Part shown: positions 56,105 to 64,000 of the stretch, one piece after another
Numbering within the stretch: position 1 is the first letter of the stretch
Layout: every line of letters starts with the position of its first letter
Source of the DNA: Bryobacteraceae bacterium
GTDB lineage: Bacteria; Acidobacteriota; Terriglobia; Bryobacterales; Bryobacteraceae
Length of the DNA: 64,000 nucleotides
Reading direction: 5' to 3'
Assembly (NCBI GenBank): GCA_025056455.1
Contig: JANWVY010000010.1
Location: 88,950-152,949 of the forward strand
Notes under the pieces: generated by a model
Databases searched by the model: none
Told to the model about the DNA's origin: nothing
The model's input: the letters and a program-made list of their open reading frames with translations, nothing else
Position numbers and translations under genes: made by a program

Positions 56105-56981
56105 TTTCCTGCACGATTTTTACGCTGGCGCTGGCGCCAATCCGGCTTGCGCCCGCCGCCGCCATGGCCTTTAAATCGCTTAGCGTGCGGATTCCTCCGC
56201 TGGCTTTTACGCCCATCTCTGGCCCGACCACGGCCCGCATCAAAGCCACATCGCGCGCCGTGGCGCCGGACTTCGCAAAACCGGTTGAGGTTTTCACAAA
56301 ATCCGCACCCGCCAGCTTGCAGAGTGAACAGGCCATCACCTTCTGGGAATCATCAAGCAGCGCGTTCTCCAGAATGACTTTGACAATGGCACCGTATTTG
56401 TGGCAAGTCTCGGTCACAGCCTGCACGTCCAGCTTCACCGTATCGTAGTCACCCGATCGCAGCGCACCAATATTCAGCACCATATCAATCTCGTTCGCCC
56501 CGGCACGGATAGCCTGCTCGGCTTCCGCCACTTTGATGGCCGTCGTGTTCGCGCCGAAAGGAAAGCCCACCACCGTACACACCTTCACTCGCGACCCCTT
56601 GAGCTCTGCGGCCACCAGCGGCACCCAGTATGGATTCGTGCACACACTGGCAAAGCCGTACTGCTTGGCTTCCCGGCAAAGTTGAAGGATTTCTTCCCGC
56701 GTGGCGTCGGGCCGCAATAACGTATGATCAATCAGCGAAGCAATAGCTGGATCAACACTTGTGAGCTTTTCCGACGCCGAAACGCGATCTGCGCCAGCAG
56801 CTACAATCTGTTTGGTCTTCGCCGCGCACGTTTGCACGCAACGCTGCTGGCAACCCGGACATACTACCTCCTCGATGTTGAGCCCCTCTGCATGTGGCGG
56901 GTAGGCGGGAGGGTGTCCCAGGCGCGCCAAAATCGCATCGCCAATCTGCGCGACCAGCTTGTCTAACTCTGTGGCGTCCAC
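56094..56981 (-). CDS. deoC: Deoxyribose-phosphate aldolase with BMC-cargo-like N-terminal extension
   Basis: 295 residues; ordinary DeoC is about 220-260. The aldolase core is intact: [13 protein letters not shown] (Asp), [10 protein letters not shown] (Schiff-base Lys), and [10 protein letters not shown] (second Lys). The first 70 residues are extra: an amphipathic helix [17 protein letters not shown] (about residues 6-22), then a flexible Pro-rich stretch, and a Cys cluster [12 protein letters not shown] (about 41-52) before the core begins. Such helices are the form of encapsulation peptides of bacterial-microcompartment cargo, and DeoC with RpiB are the hallmark pair of sugar-phosphate-utilising (SPU) microcompartment loci. 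No shell protein gene is in the window. It overlaps rpiB by 19 bp. Confidence 0.85.
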   Translation of the reverse strand: MDATELDKLVAQIGDAILARLGHPPAYPPHAEGLNIEEVVCPGCQQRCVQTCAAKTKQIVAAGADRVSASEKLTSVDPAIASLIDHTLLRPDATREEILQLCREAKQYGFASVCTNPYWVPLVAAELKGSRVKVCTVVGFPFGANTTAIKVAEAEQAIRAGANEIDMVLNIGALRSGDYDTVKLDVQAVTETCHKYGAIVKVILENALLDDSQKVMACSLCKLAGADFVKTSTGFAKSGATARDVALMRAVVGPEMGVKASGGIRTLSDLKAMAAAGASRIGASASVKIVQESVV

Positions 56982-57589
56982 GTGCGATATCTCTTCTCGA
57001 TTTGCTTGATCTGATCCACGCGGGCCTCATGACGGCCCCCACCGTAGGGCGTCGCCAGCCACGTGCGCACGATCTCCTCGGCCAGCGACAAAGTTAAGAA
57101 GCGCCCTCCTAGCGTCAAGACATTGGCGTGATTGTGTTCCCGGGAATTACGGGCGGACGCCTTATCGTAACATAGCGCGGCCCGGATCCCTGGCACCTTG
57201 TTGGCCACCATCGCCGAGCCAATCCCAGCGCCGTCGACGATCATGCCTTGCAGCGCCTTCCCGCTTGCCACCAGCTCCGCGACGGCGTGAGCAATGTCCG
57301 GATAGTCAGCCGTCTTGGGCTCATGAATGCCCACGTCCCGCAACGCGAAACCGAGGGAGACCAGTAGCGGCTTGAGATGCTCCTTCATTTCAAAACCGCC
57401 ATGATCAGCCCCGAGAGCGATTGTCTTCTCCGCTGGCGCAACGCCATCGAGTTCCTCGGGCTTGACTTCCTGAATCCGGACGCCTCGCTCCCGCGCGAGA
57501 TCGCGCGCCGCTGGCGTTACAATAGAGCCGATCGGAATCCGTAAGTCTCCGCCCGGTGGGATCTCTTGTGTGGTGATGACGCGACGCAT
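56963..57589 (-). CDS. rpiB: RpiB/LacAB-type sugar-phosphate isomerase with N-terminal extension
   Basis: 208 residues; ordinary RpiB is about 150. The core starts near residue 55 ([21 protein letters not shown]) and has the [15 protein letters not shown] signature. The first 55 residues are a separate module, [16 protein letters not shown], then [20 protein letters not shown], the IVTPxARDxAxExG pattern found in microcompartment-associated proteins (EutQ-like). The catalytic Cys of the CGTGIG loop is replaced: here it reads [10 protein letters not shown], though the His/Cys of the other loop ([19 protein letters not shown]) are present. It would interconvert ribulose and ribose 5-phosphate, or a related sugar phosphate. 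First gene of the rpiB-deoC-phosphatase-lysA operon. Confidence 0.85.
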   Translation of the reverse strand: MRRVITTQEIPPGGDLRIPIGSIVTPAARDLARERGVRIQEVKPEELDGVAPAEKTIALGADHGGFEMKEHLKPLLVSLGFALRDVGIHEPKTADYPDIAHAVAELVASGKALQGMIVDGAGIGSAMVANKVPGIRAALCYDKASARNSREHNHANVLTLGGRFLTLSLAEEIVRTWLATPYGGGRHEARVDQIKQIEKRYRTWTPQS

Positions 57590-57627
57590 ATCTTTGAGGC
57601 TGAAGGCCGTTTGTCTTCTTCATTGTA

Positions 57628-58662
57628 ATGAAGGCTGACCCCGCCATTCGCGTTTTCTGCCGAAAGCTGGCTGTGCGGGCCATAGCGCTGGCTGTCCCCG
57701 CCCTCGTTTTGGCTCAACCTCCTCTCGCCCAAGGCTCGCCGGCGACTTTTCAACCGGTGTCCGCTGGAACGCTCTCCTTCCTCCAAAGGGCAGATCTACT
57801 TTCTCAACTCCTGCGCCAAGGCGAAATGAGTCCGCAGTTGCTTCTCTTTGGTCTTGCCCTTGCCTTCGGCTTTGGCGCCTTGCACGCACTCTCACCCGGC
57901 CATGGCAAAACGATTGTCGCCGCCTATTTGGTCGGATCTCGCAGCACGCTGAAACACGCCCTGCTCCTCGGGGCCGTAGTGACTCTCACGCACACGGCAA
58001 GCGTCTTTGCGCTTGGTTTCGGTACGTTGTTTTTTTCGCGCTACGTTGTTCCGGACAAGATCATTCCGGCGTTGAGCGTGTTGTCAGGCTTGATGATTGT
58101 CGTAGTAGGAGTCTCCCTGCTCTACCGCCGGCTTCAGCAACTGCTCCTGCTTGAGCCCCCTTCCCCTTGGCCGCACCAAAACCCGGCGGACCGCAACGCC
58201 AAGAGCCGCGCCCTGGTGGAAGGCGAGCAGCAGCCCCCGTCGCTCAATCCTTTTCCGTCAACCGATACTCACCCACACTTTCCCGGCCCGGCTCATCACC
58301 CAACCGGGCATTCACACGAGCTCGGCGGTGAAGTGAGCCTAGCTGGTCTGCTGGGTCTTGCCATAAGTGGCGGCTTAGTTCCCTGCCCGTCTGCGCTCGT
58401 GCTGTTGCTAAGCGCGATCGCGCTCGGCCGCACCGGGCTCGGTCTGGCCTTACTCACCAGTTTCAGCCTGGGCTTGGCTGCCGTTTTGATCGCCCTGGGT
58501 TGCCTCGCGCTCTACGCCAGGCATCTGCTACCCCGCATCCCCTCCGTCGCGACTCCAGAACTTTTGCGCATCATGCCCGTTATTTCGGCTGGCGTCATTA
58601 CGGTTGTGGGACTCATCCTAACGGCCGTGGCGCTCGGCTGGCTCAAGCCAGCTTTGGTTTGA
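57628..58662 (+). CDS. NicO/RcnA-family nickel-cobalt transporter-like protein
   Basis: 344 residues. It starts at the ATG at 57628, 38 bp from the divergent rpiB, with a hydrophobic leader. The family signature GALHALSPGHGKTIVAAYLVGS is at about residues 82-103, and the second half has AISGGLVPCPSALVLLLSAIALG. Between them lies a periplasmic or cytoplasmic loop rich in His (THPHFPGPAHHPTGHSHE, about 210-228), as in RcnA. About six hydrophobic segments. Members export nickel or cobalt; the direction here cannot be told. No RcnR-like regulator is nearby. Confidence 0.82.
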   Translation: MKADPAIRVFCRKLAVRAIALAVPALVLAQPPLAQGSPATFQPVSAGTLSFLQRADLLSQLLRQGEMSPQLLLFGLALAFGFGALHALSPGHGKTIVAAYLVGSRSTLKHALLLGAVVTLTHTASVFALGFGTLFFSRYVVPDKIIPALSVLSGLMIVVVGVSLLYRRLQQLLLLEPPSPWPHQNPADRNAKSRALVEGEQQPPSLNPFPSTDTHPHFPGPAHHPTGHSHELGGEVSLAGLLGLAISGGLVPCPSALVLLLSAIALGRTGLGLALLTSFSLGLAAVLIALGCLALYARHLLPRIPSVATPELLRIMPVISAGVITVVGLILTAVALGWLKPALV

Positions 58663-58714
58663 GGCAAAGTGGCTGCATCCGTAGGCATGCGCGGTAAGCC
58701 ACTGAACCTCGAGC

Positions 58715-60076
58715 TTACACCACTTCCGCGGCGAGATCCAAATAACGGGCTACGGCTTCAATTCCCCGGTAAAAATTTGGCAGATACAGCTTTTCATTGG
58801 GCGCGTGCAAATTGTCGTCGGGAAGACCGAATCCCATCATCACGCTGGGAATGCGGAGATACCGGTCGAAAAGGCTCACCACAGGAATCGAGCCACCCGA
58901 ACGCACATACACGGCCGGGTTGCCAAAAACCTCTTCAAGAGCGCGGGCCGCAGCCTGCACCAAGGGATGAGAAGGGTCGGTTAACGAGGGCGCAGCGGCA
59001 TGCAAAAGGTGAAACTCCGCCGTGACACCCCGAGGTGTGGCCTTCCGAATCGCTTGCTCGAGCAGTTGTGCGCATTCCTGCGGGTCTTGATCGGCCACCA
59101 GGCGGCTGCTTAGTTTCGCAACGGCCTTCGCCGGAATCACGGTCTTCGCCCCTTCGCCCGTAAAGCCGCCGCGAATGCCGTGAACTTCCAAAGTTGGCCG
59201 CGCCCATAGGCGCTCCAAGAGCGAGTAGCCGGGCTCGCCAGTCAGTTCTTTGGCTCGAACTTCCTGCTCCAAATACCGGCGTTCATCGAAAGGGAGTCTC
59301 GACCATGCTGCAAGCTCTTCGGGGGCGGGCGGCCTAACCCGGTCCAAGTAGCCAGGAATCTGCAAACGCCCATCCCGATCCTTGAGCTCGCAGAGAATCT
59401 CTGCCAAGGCCATTAGGGGATTCGGCACCGCCCCCCCATAAACTCCAGAATGGAGATCTTGCGCTGCGCCTTGAACTCGGAGTTCACCATAAAGAATCCC
59501 CCGCAAGCCCACGCACAAGGTGGGTAATTCCGGGGCGAACATCTCGGTGTCGCAAATGACCGCAGCGTGCGCTTTCAGACCATCCGCCTGCGAAGCCACA
59601 AACTCCGCCAGATGCTCTCCTCCGGATTCCTCCTCCCCCTCCACCAGAAAGCGAACGTTGACGGGTAAGCGGCCTCTCACCGCCATCACCCCTTCGAGCG
59701 CCTTGATGAGGATCATTAGCAGACCTTTGTCATCGGCCGCTCCGCGAGCGTAGAGATTCTCGCCCCGAATTTCTGGTTCGAAGGGCGGTGAAATCCATTC
59801 CTCGAGCGGTTCCGGCGGCTGCACATCATAATGCCCATAGAACAGCAGCACCGGCTTGCCGGGGGCCTCCAACCACTCTCCGTAAACCAACGGATGCCCC
59901 GGCCCGGAAATCACCTGCACGGCCTTCAATCCGGCTTGCCGTAGCTCGGTTGCGACAAATTCCGCAGCCCGCTCAATGTCCCGGCTGTGCTCGGCGCTGG
60001 CGCTAATCGATGGGATACGCAAAAACGCTTTCAGCTCTTCCAGAAAACGAGAACGATGCTCTCGAAAGTAAGACAT
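58715..60076 (-). CDS. M20-family metallopeptidase (dipeptidase)
   Basis: 453 residues from the ATG at 60076 (MSYFREHRSRFLEEL), which is where family similarity begins; the longer frame to 60142 adds only a Gly-rich tail. Zinc and catalytic motifs of the M20 family are visible: FYGHYDVQPPEPLEEW, RGAADDKGLLMILIKAL, EGEEESGGEHL, ICDTEMF, and the PSVMMGFGLPDDNLHAPNEK block near the end. The lid domain GILYGELRVQGAAQDLHSGVYGG is in place. It hydrolyses short peptides; specificity is unknown. The upstream 150 bp before the TonB receptor stop hold weak hairpins but no clear terminator. Confidence 0.9.
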   Translation of the reverse strand: MSYFREHRSRFLEELKAFLRIPSISASAEHSRDIERAAEFVATELRQAGLKAVQVISGPGHPLVYGEWLEAPGKPVLLFYGHYDVQPPEPLEEWISPPFEPEIRGENLYARGAADDKGLLMILIKALEGVMAVRGRLPVNVRFLVEGEEESGGEHLAEFVASQADGLKAHAAVICDTEMFAPELPTLCVGLRGILYGELRVQGAAQDLHSGVYGGAVPNPLMALAEILCELKDRDGRLQIPGYLDRVRPPAPEELAAWSRLPFDERRYLEQEVRAKELTGEPGYSLLERLWARPTLEVHGIRGGFTGEGAKTVIPAKAVAKLSSRLVADQDPQECAQLLEQAIRKATPRGVTAEFHLLHAAAPSLTDPSHPLVQAAARALEEVFGNPAVYVRSGGSIPVVSLFDRYLRIPSVMMGFGLPDDNLHAPNEKLYLPNFYRGIEAVARYLDLAAEVV

Positions 60077-60226
60077 GCTTACCGCCCCCAACCCCCCACC
60101 GTCCCCTTCCGCCCCACCAAGCCCCTGAACGCGCCTGGCCACAGCGAACCACCCTCACCGCCAACCAGCCGCTGTCCCGCGGCTCTCCCCTCGCCCTTCA
60201 GCCCGTGGCCTCGTGTTTCCTCGCCG

Positions 60227-63200
60227 CTAAAACATCCAGCGCAAGCTCAATTGACCGGTGCGGGGGCTGCCTGCCGCGGGGAAAATATGGCTCGAAGTGA
60301 TCGTTCCGCCCTGCGGCGCTGTCACCGTCATGTTCGGCTGCCCAAAATTGACATGATTCAAAGCATTCTGAAAACTAGCCGCAAGTTGAAGGCTGCCCGC
60401 CCTTTCGAACCGGAGATTTTTCGCCACTCCGAAGTTTGCGATCACATAGCCAGGCCCCTGCACAATGTTCCGCCCCGCATTCCCAAAACGCCCCGCCTGC
60501 GGGATGGCAAACGCGGAACGGTCATACCACGCCGTCAACGTGCGCGGATAGCTGATGGCTTCCTTCACCAAGTCCGGACGGCCGCCAAAATTAAATGTGT
60601 TGGAAGGATCGGGCCCTGCAAAAACAGGATTCAGGAAGTTGCCCGTCTGGAGATTCACCAGTGCGTTTAGTTGCCAGCCGCCGAAGATCCGGCTTGTTTT
60701 GGCAAACGGTAGCTCGTAAAGGACCTGGTTCATCCATTGATGTCGCGGCACGGCATAGACGTCCGCCCGGTCTCGCCGCCGGTCGTAGGCGTTTTCGATC
60801 ATCGTGTTGAGATCGGCGTTACCCGTGTCATCGACTTCGCTGATCTGTTTGGCCCAGGTCCAGGCCGAGGTCAACGTGAGGTGGCGCGAAAAACGGTGCG
60901 TGATTTGGGTCTGTAATCCGCTGTAGGAGTTGTATGCCCCGTTTTCGGCCCAGATCAGATTGTTGTAGGCGGGAAACGGACGCCGCGCTGGCCCCAGAGA
61001 CGGCGGCGGCTGGTTCACATTGCGCTGAAAAGGGATCTGTACGCCTCGCGAGCCGATGTAGCTCACGCGCAAGCCCAAATCCCGGATCAGCTCCCGCTCG
61101 ATCGATAAGTTGTACTGCATCACATAGCTGTTGCGCAGCCTCGGATGCACGCCGTTTAAATTGAGTGTGCCAGGCGCCCCCGGAGCCCCAAAAGGCGATT
61201 CAAACGTAATCAAGGGCACGCCGTTGTTGATGGCATTGTTGATCGTGCTGGAGAGCGAATAGGGACCTCCAGCGAGAAACGCCGTGACGGCGCCTGAAAA
61301 CGGCGCATAAAAAACGCCCCAGCCCCCGCGAATAACCATCTTGGCGTCCTGGCCCGCCAGATACGAAAATCCAAACCGGGGCGCGAAATTATTCTTGTCG
61401 CCCTGGCGCAAAGTGCGGTTCAAACCCAGCGTGTCTCCAGTTACGACCGGAACCGTACGGGGAAACGCGGGACTAAAAAACCGTTGCGCACTAGCCGAAG
61501 GGGTAATCAAGTTGCCATTGACAGGATCAAAGGAATAGAAGTTGTCGTCGCGGACCGTGACCGGCTGGTTGTATTCCCAGCGCAGGCCATAGCTCAGCGT
61601 CAACCGCGGCGCCACTTTGAAATCATCCTGGACGTACCAGGCCAGGTTGTTCCACCGGCTGTACTGGGCCGGGTAGGGATCCACTCGCGTCACGGACGTT
61701 GGAAGACCAAGCAAAAAGTCCGCATAGGCGTGATTGGAAAAACGGCTTGAAAAATTGAAATTGCCGAAACTCGCCGCATCCACCGGCATGTAGCGGTTTA
61801 CATACCAGTAAACAAGTTCGAAGCCCCCCTTCACCGTATGCCGGCCTCGGGTCCAAGTCAAATTGTCCGACACCTGAAAATGGCCATCGTTGACGGGGTT
61901 TAAGAGAAGCTGCTGCACCGTGCTCAAGCCCGCCACGACGATGGTCGGCACGCCATTAATGCCTGGACGCGGCGGTAAGCCACGAATCCCAATTTGATCC
62001 AATAAGGCCTGACCTTTGACATCCGCATCGGACTTTGAGGAAAGAACGACGTTGCCGGCCCGGAATTCATTAAACAGCGAAGGACGCAGCGAGACTAAGT
62101 GGCCTAGCGTCAGAAAGTGTACGTTGCGCAGATTGGTGGAAGTGCCCACGCTGGTCGGCGGCAGCGGGCTGCGCGCCCCTGGGATTTTATAGTCGTGGTT
62201 TTTGTGCTGGTAGCGGACAAAGGCCGATTGGGCGCTGCGAAAATTGTGATCGAGCCGCAGTTCATAAATCCGGTGCGTTTCTGGGCCGTTAAACGAGGCA
62301 CGGTAGTTGCCGGCGGTCAGTGTCGGCGGACCAAAGTTTGGAAGCGGATAGAACAGCTCCTGCGCCCGGCGCGCCTGGGGCGAGATCAAGCTCGGCGGGA
62401 TGCGGTTGCCCTCAAACGGCTGCCCGTTGTAGGGATTGCGCACGGACCCGGCGCCAGAAAAATCCCCTTCGCGCTGCGCGAGGGTGGGCACATTGGCATT
62501 GAAGAGATAGGCTCGCGACCCGCTCGTGCCGTCAAAATTGGCCAGGAAAAACGTTTTGTCTTTCTTCAACGGCCCCGAAAGATTGGCGCCGTAGTTGTGA
62601 ATATTCTGAAAAGGCCTGGCCGCCTGAAACGGATTGCGCGCATCGAAGGCACTATTGCGGACATACCAGAAGGCCGTCGCATGGAACTGGTTGGAGCCCG
62701 CCTTAGTCACCGTCGTAATGTTGGCCACGCCTCCAAATTCAGCGCGGTTGGAGTTCAGGTTGGCCGTGAACTCCTCCACCGATTCAAATGAGGGTTGCGA
62801 AACCGGATCCGGCCCTCCAAAATTGCCAAAATTCGTTTCAATCCCATCTACCTTTAGGCGCACGCCATTGGCGCCAGAGCCGGGCGCAAGCCACGCTGCC
62901 CCAGCACCTACCTGCACCACCCCGGGTACGGTCAGCGGCATCATGCTAAAAATCAGACCCGAATCCCCGGCATTGTTAAACACGCTGCGCAGATTCGTCG
63001 GCAGCTCCAGAATCTGCTTGCTCGAAAGACCGACCGAAATAGAGGGCGATTCGGTTTGCACGACCGCAGAAACACGCGCCGTCACCGTCACCTCGGTCAC
63101 ATTTGCTGCTAACTCAAAGCGCAGGTCCTGGCGCACGGTGCGATAGGCTGCAACCAGAAATTCTTCGGTCTCGATGGTGCGGAAACCTTTGGCTGAGGCC

Positions 63201-63427
63201 GTCAGCCGGTAGCGGCCTGGGGGTAAATTCGGAAACGTGTAGGCGCCTGTCGCGTCGGTTAAAAATTCGCGCTCAACACCGGTATCCACGCTGCGCAGCT
63301 TGACCGTCGCCTGAGCCACGGCGGAAAGGCCAGGATCGACCGCTAAGCCCGTCACCGCCCCAAGAGGCGATTGCGCGCGCAGCAGGCTGCTGAGCGCCAA
63401 AGCAAGAACTGACAGCCAATGCTTCAT
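60227..63427 (-). CDS. TonB-dependent receptor, Oar-like, full length
   Basis: 1066 residues from the ATG at 63427, which has GAGGAA six bases upstream; the frame is open further but unsupported. Signal peptide (about 1-18), then a carboxypeptidase-regulatory domain (about 19-100; ATVKLRSVDTGVEREFLTDATGAYTFPNLPPGRYRLTASAKGF), a plug-like domain (about 110-260; TESPSISVGLSSKQILELPTN), and a long barrel ending GQLSLRWMF. It is the family typical of Solibacteres for large substrate uptake, of unknown substrate. It begins ten bases after the argG stop, whose end overlaps the ribosome site, so it may be co-transcribed with argG, which is unusual. Confidence 0.9.
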   Translation of the reverse strand: MKHWLSVLALALSSLLRAQSPLGAVTGLAVDPGLSAVAQATVKLRSVDTGVEREFLTDATGAYTFPNLPPGRYRLTASAKGFRTIETEEFLVAAYRTVRQDLRFELAANVTEVTVTARVSAVVQTESPSISVGLSSKQILELPTNLRSVFNNAGDSGLIFSMMPLTVPGVVQVGAGAAWLAPGSGANGVRLKVDGIETNFGNFGGPDPVSQPSFESVEEFTANLNSNRAEFGGVANITTVTKAGSNQFHATAFWYVRNSAFDARNPFQAARPFQNIHNYGANLSGPLKKDKTFFLANFDGTSGSRAYLFNANVPTLAQREGDFSGAGSVRNPYNGQPFEGNRIPPSLISPQARRAQELFYPLPNFGPPTLTAGNYRASFNGPETHRIYELRLDHNFRSAQSAFVRYQHKNHDYKIPGARSPLPPTSVGTSTNLRNVHFLTLGHLVSLRPSLFNEFRAGNVVLSSKSDADVKGQALLDQIGIRGLPPRPGINGVPTIVVAGLSTVQQLLLNPVNDGHFQVSDNLTWTRGRHTVKGGFELVYWYVNRYMPVDAASFGNFNFSSRFSNHAYADFLLGLPTSVTRVDPYPAQYSRWNNLAWYVQDDFKVAPRLTLSYGLRWEYNQPVTVRDDNFYSFDPVNGNLITPSASAQRFFSPAFPRTVPVVTGDTLGLNRTLRQGDKNNFAPRFGFSYLAGQDAKMVIRGGWGVFYAPFSGAVTAFLAGGPYSLSSTINNAINNGVPLITFESPFGAPGAPGTLNLNGVHPRLRNSYVMQYNLSIERELIRDLGLRVSYIGSRGVQIPFQRNVNQPPPSLGPARRPFPAYNNLIWAENGAYNSYSGLQTQITHRFSRHLTLTSAWTWAKQISEVDDTGNADLNTMIENAYDRRRDRADVYAVPRHQWMNQVLYELPFAKTSRIFGGWQLNALVNLQTGNFLNPVFAGPDPSNTFNFGGRPDLVKEAISYPRTLTAWYDRSAFAIPQAGRFGNAGRNIVQGPGYVIANFGVAKNLRFERAGSLQLAASFQNALNHVNFGQPNMTVTAPQGGTITSSHIFPAAGSPRTGQLSLRWMF

Positions 63428-63437
63428 GTTTCGTTCC

Positions 63438-64000
<563 letters not shown>

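Noticed and set aside
56094..57589. Complete bacterial microcompartment locus
   Set aside because: I looked for shell-type genes of about 90-100 codons beside deoC and rpiB and found none, so only the cargo-like signatures are claimed.
62117..62791. Plus-strand frame of 224 codons
   Set aside because: Antisense to the intact TonB receptor; no signal or domain.

Overview
The window looks like chromosomal DNA of an acidobacterium of the Solibacter/Bryobacter type (Bryobacterales). The reasons are a protein ending in the Solibacter-type C-terminal domain (TIGR03437-like, 15099-17003), large Oar-like TonB-dependent receptors with a carboxypeptidase-regulatory N-terminus, secreted DUF1501 and DUF1549/DUF1553 (PSD1) proteins, BNR-repeat proteins, and a Gram-negative envelope with LolA-like, OmpA and Omp85 proteins. 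Base composition looks moderately GC-rich and uniform. I see no phage, insertion sequence, CRISPR array, rRNA or tRNA. This assignment is inference from gene content.

Layout. 1-9.2 kb: secreted and surface proteins on the minus strand: a trypsin-like protease with at least seven PPC repeats (frameshifted, running off the left edge), a BNR_4 protein, a 5'-truncated TonB receptor and an orphan NMT1-like binding protein. 9.2-14.5 kb: plus-strand central metabolism: homodimeric pyruvate dehydrogenase E1 (aceE) and glycolate oxidase subunits glcE-glcF. 14.5-24.5 kb: an exported-looking methyltransferase, a BNR/Soli-C-terminal protein, a FecR-domain protein, a GH88/GH105-like hydrolase with a degenerate M14-like N-terminus, and an OmpA/PKD surface protein. 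24.5-25.4 kb: a sulfatase pseudogene with an internal inversion. 25.4-32.8 kb: a TPR lipoprotein-less periplasmic protein followed by a 2254-residue single-chain fusion of TamB and a five-POTRA Omp85 barrel, the most striking object in the window. 33-46 kb: a beta-helix protein, an M48 peptidase with an unusual C-terminal module, glpD-yihY, a secreted esterase, and a minus-strand cluster of PSD1, DUF1501 and a formylglycine-enzyme-like protein without its active-site cysteines. 46-50 kb: tldD translationally coupled to an exported TenA-like protein, a fasciclin protein, and a small membrane protein with a LolA-like carrier. 50-60 kb: a DUF1624/HGSNAT-like membrane protein, a DsbA-like/SDR pair, and a tight minus-strand operon rpiB-deoC-SpoIIE phosphatase-lysA in which RpiB and DeoC carry N-terminal extensions of the kind seen on bacterial-microcompartment (sugar-phosphate-utilising) cargo. 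57.6-64 kb: an RcnA/NicO-like transporter, an M20 peptidase, a full-length TonB receptor and the 3' part of argG.

Two themes stand out. First, outer-membrane biogenesis: the TPR/TamB-Omp85 operon would make one polypeptide able to run from inner-membrane anchor to outer-membrane barrel. Second, gene decay: the frameshifted protease, the headless TonB receptor and the inverted sulfatase remnant show ongoing loss of surface or degradative genes among otherwise intact metabolic operons.
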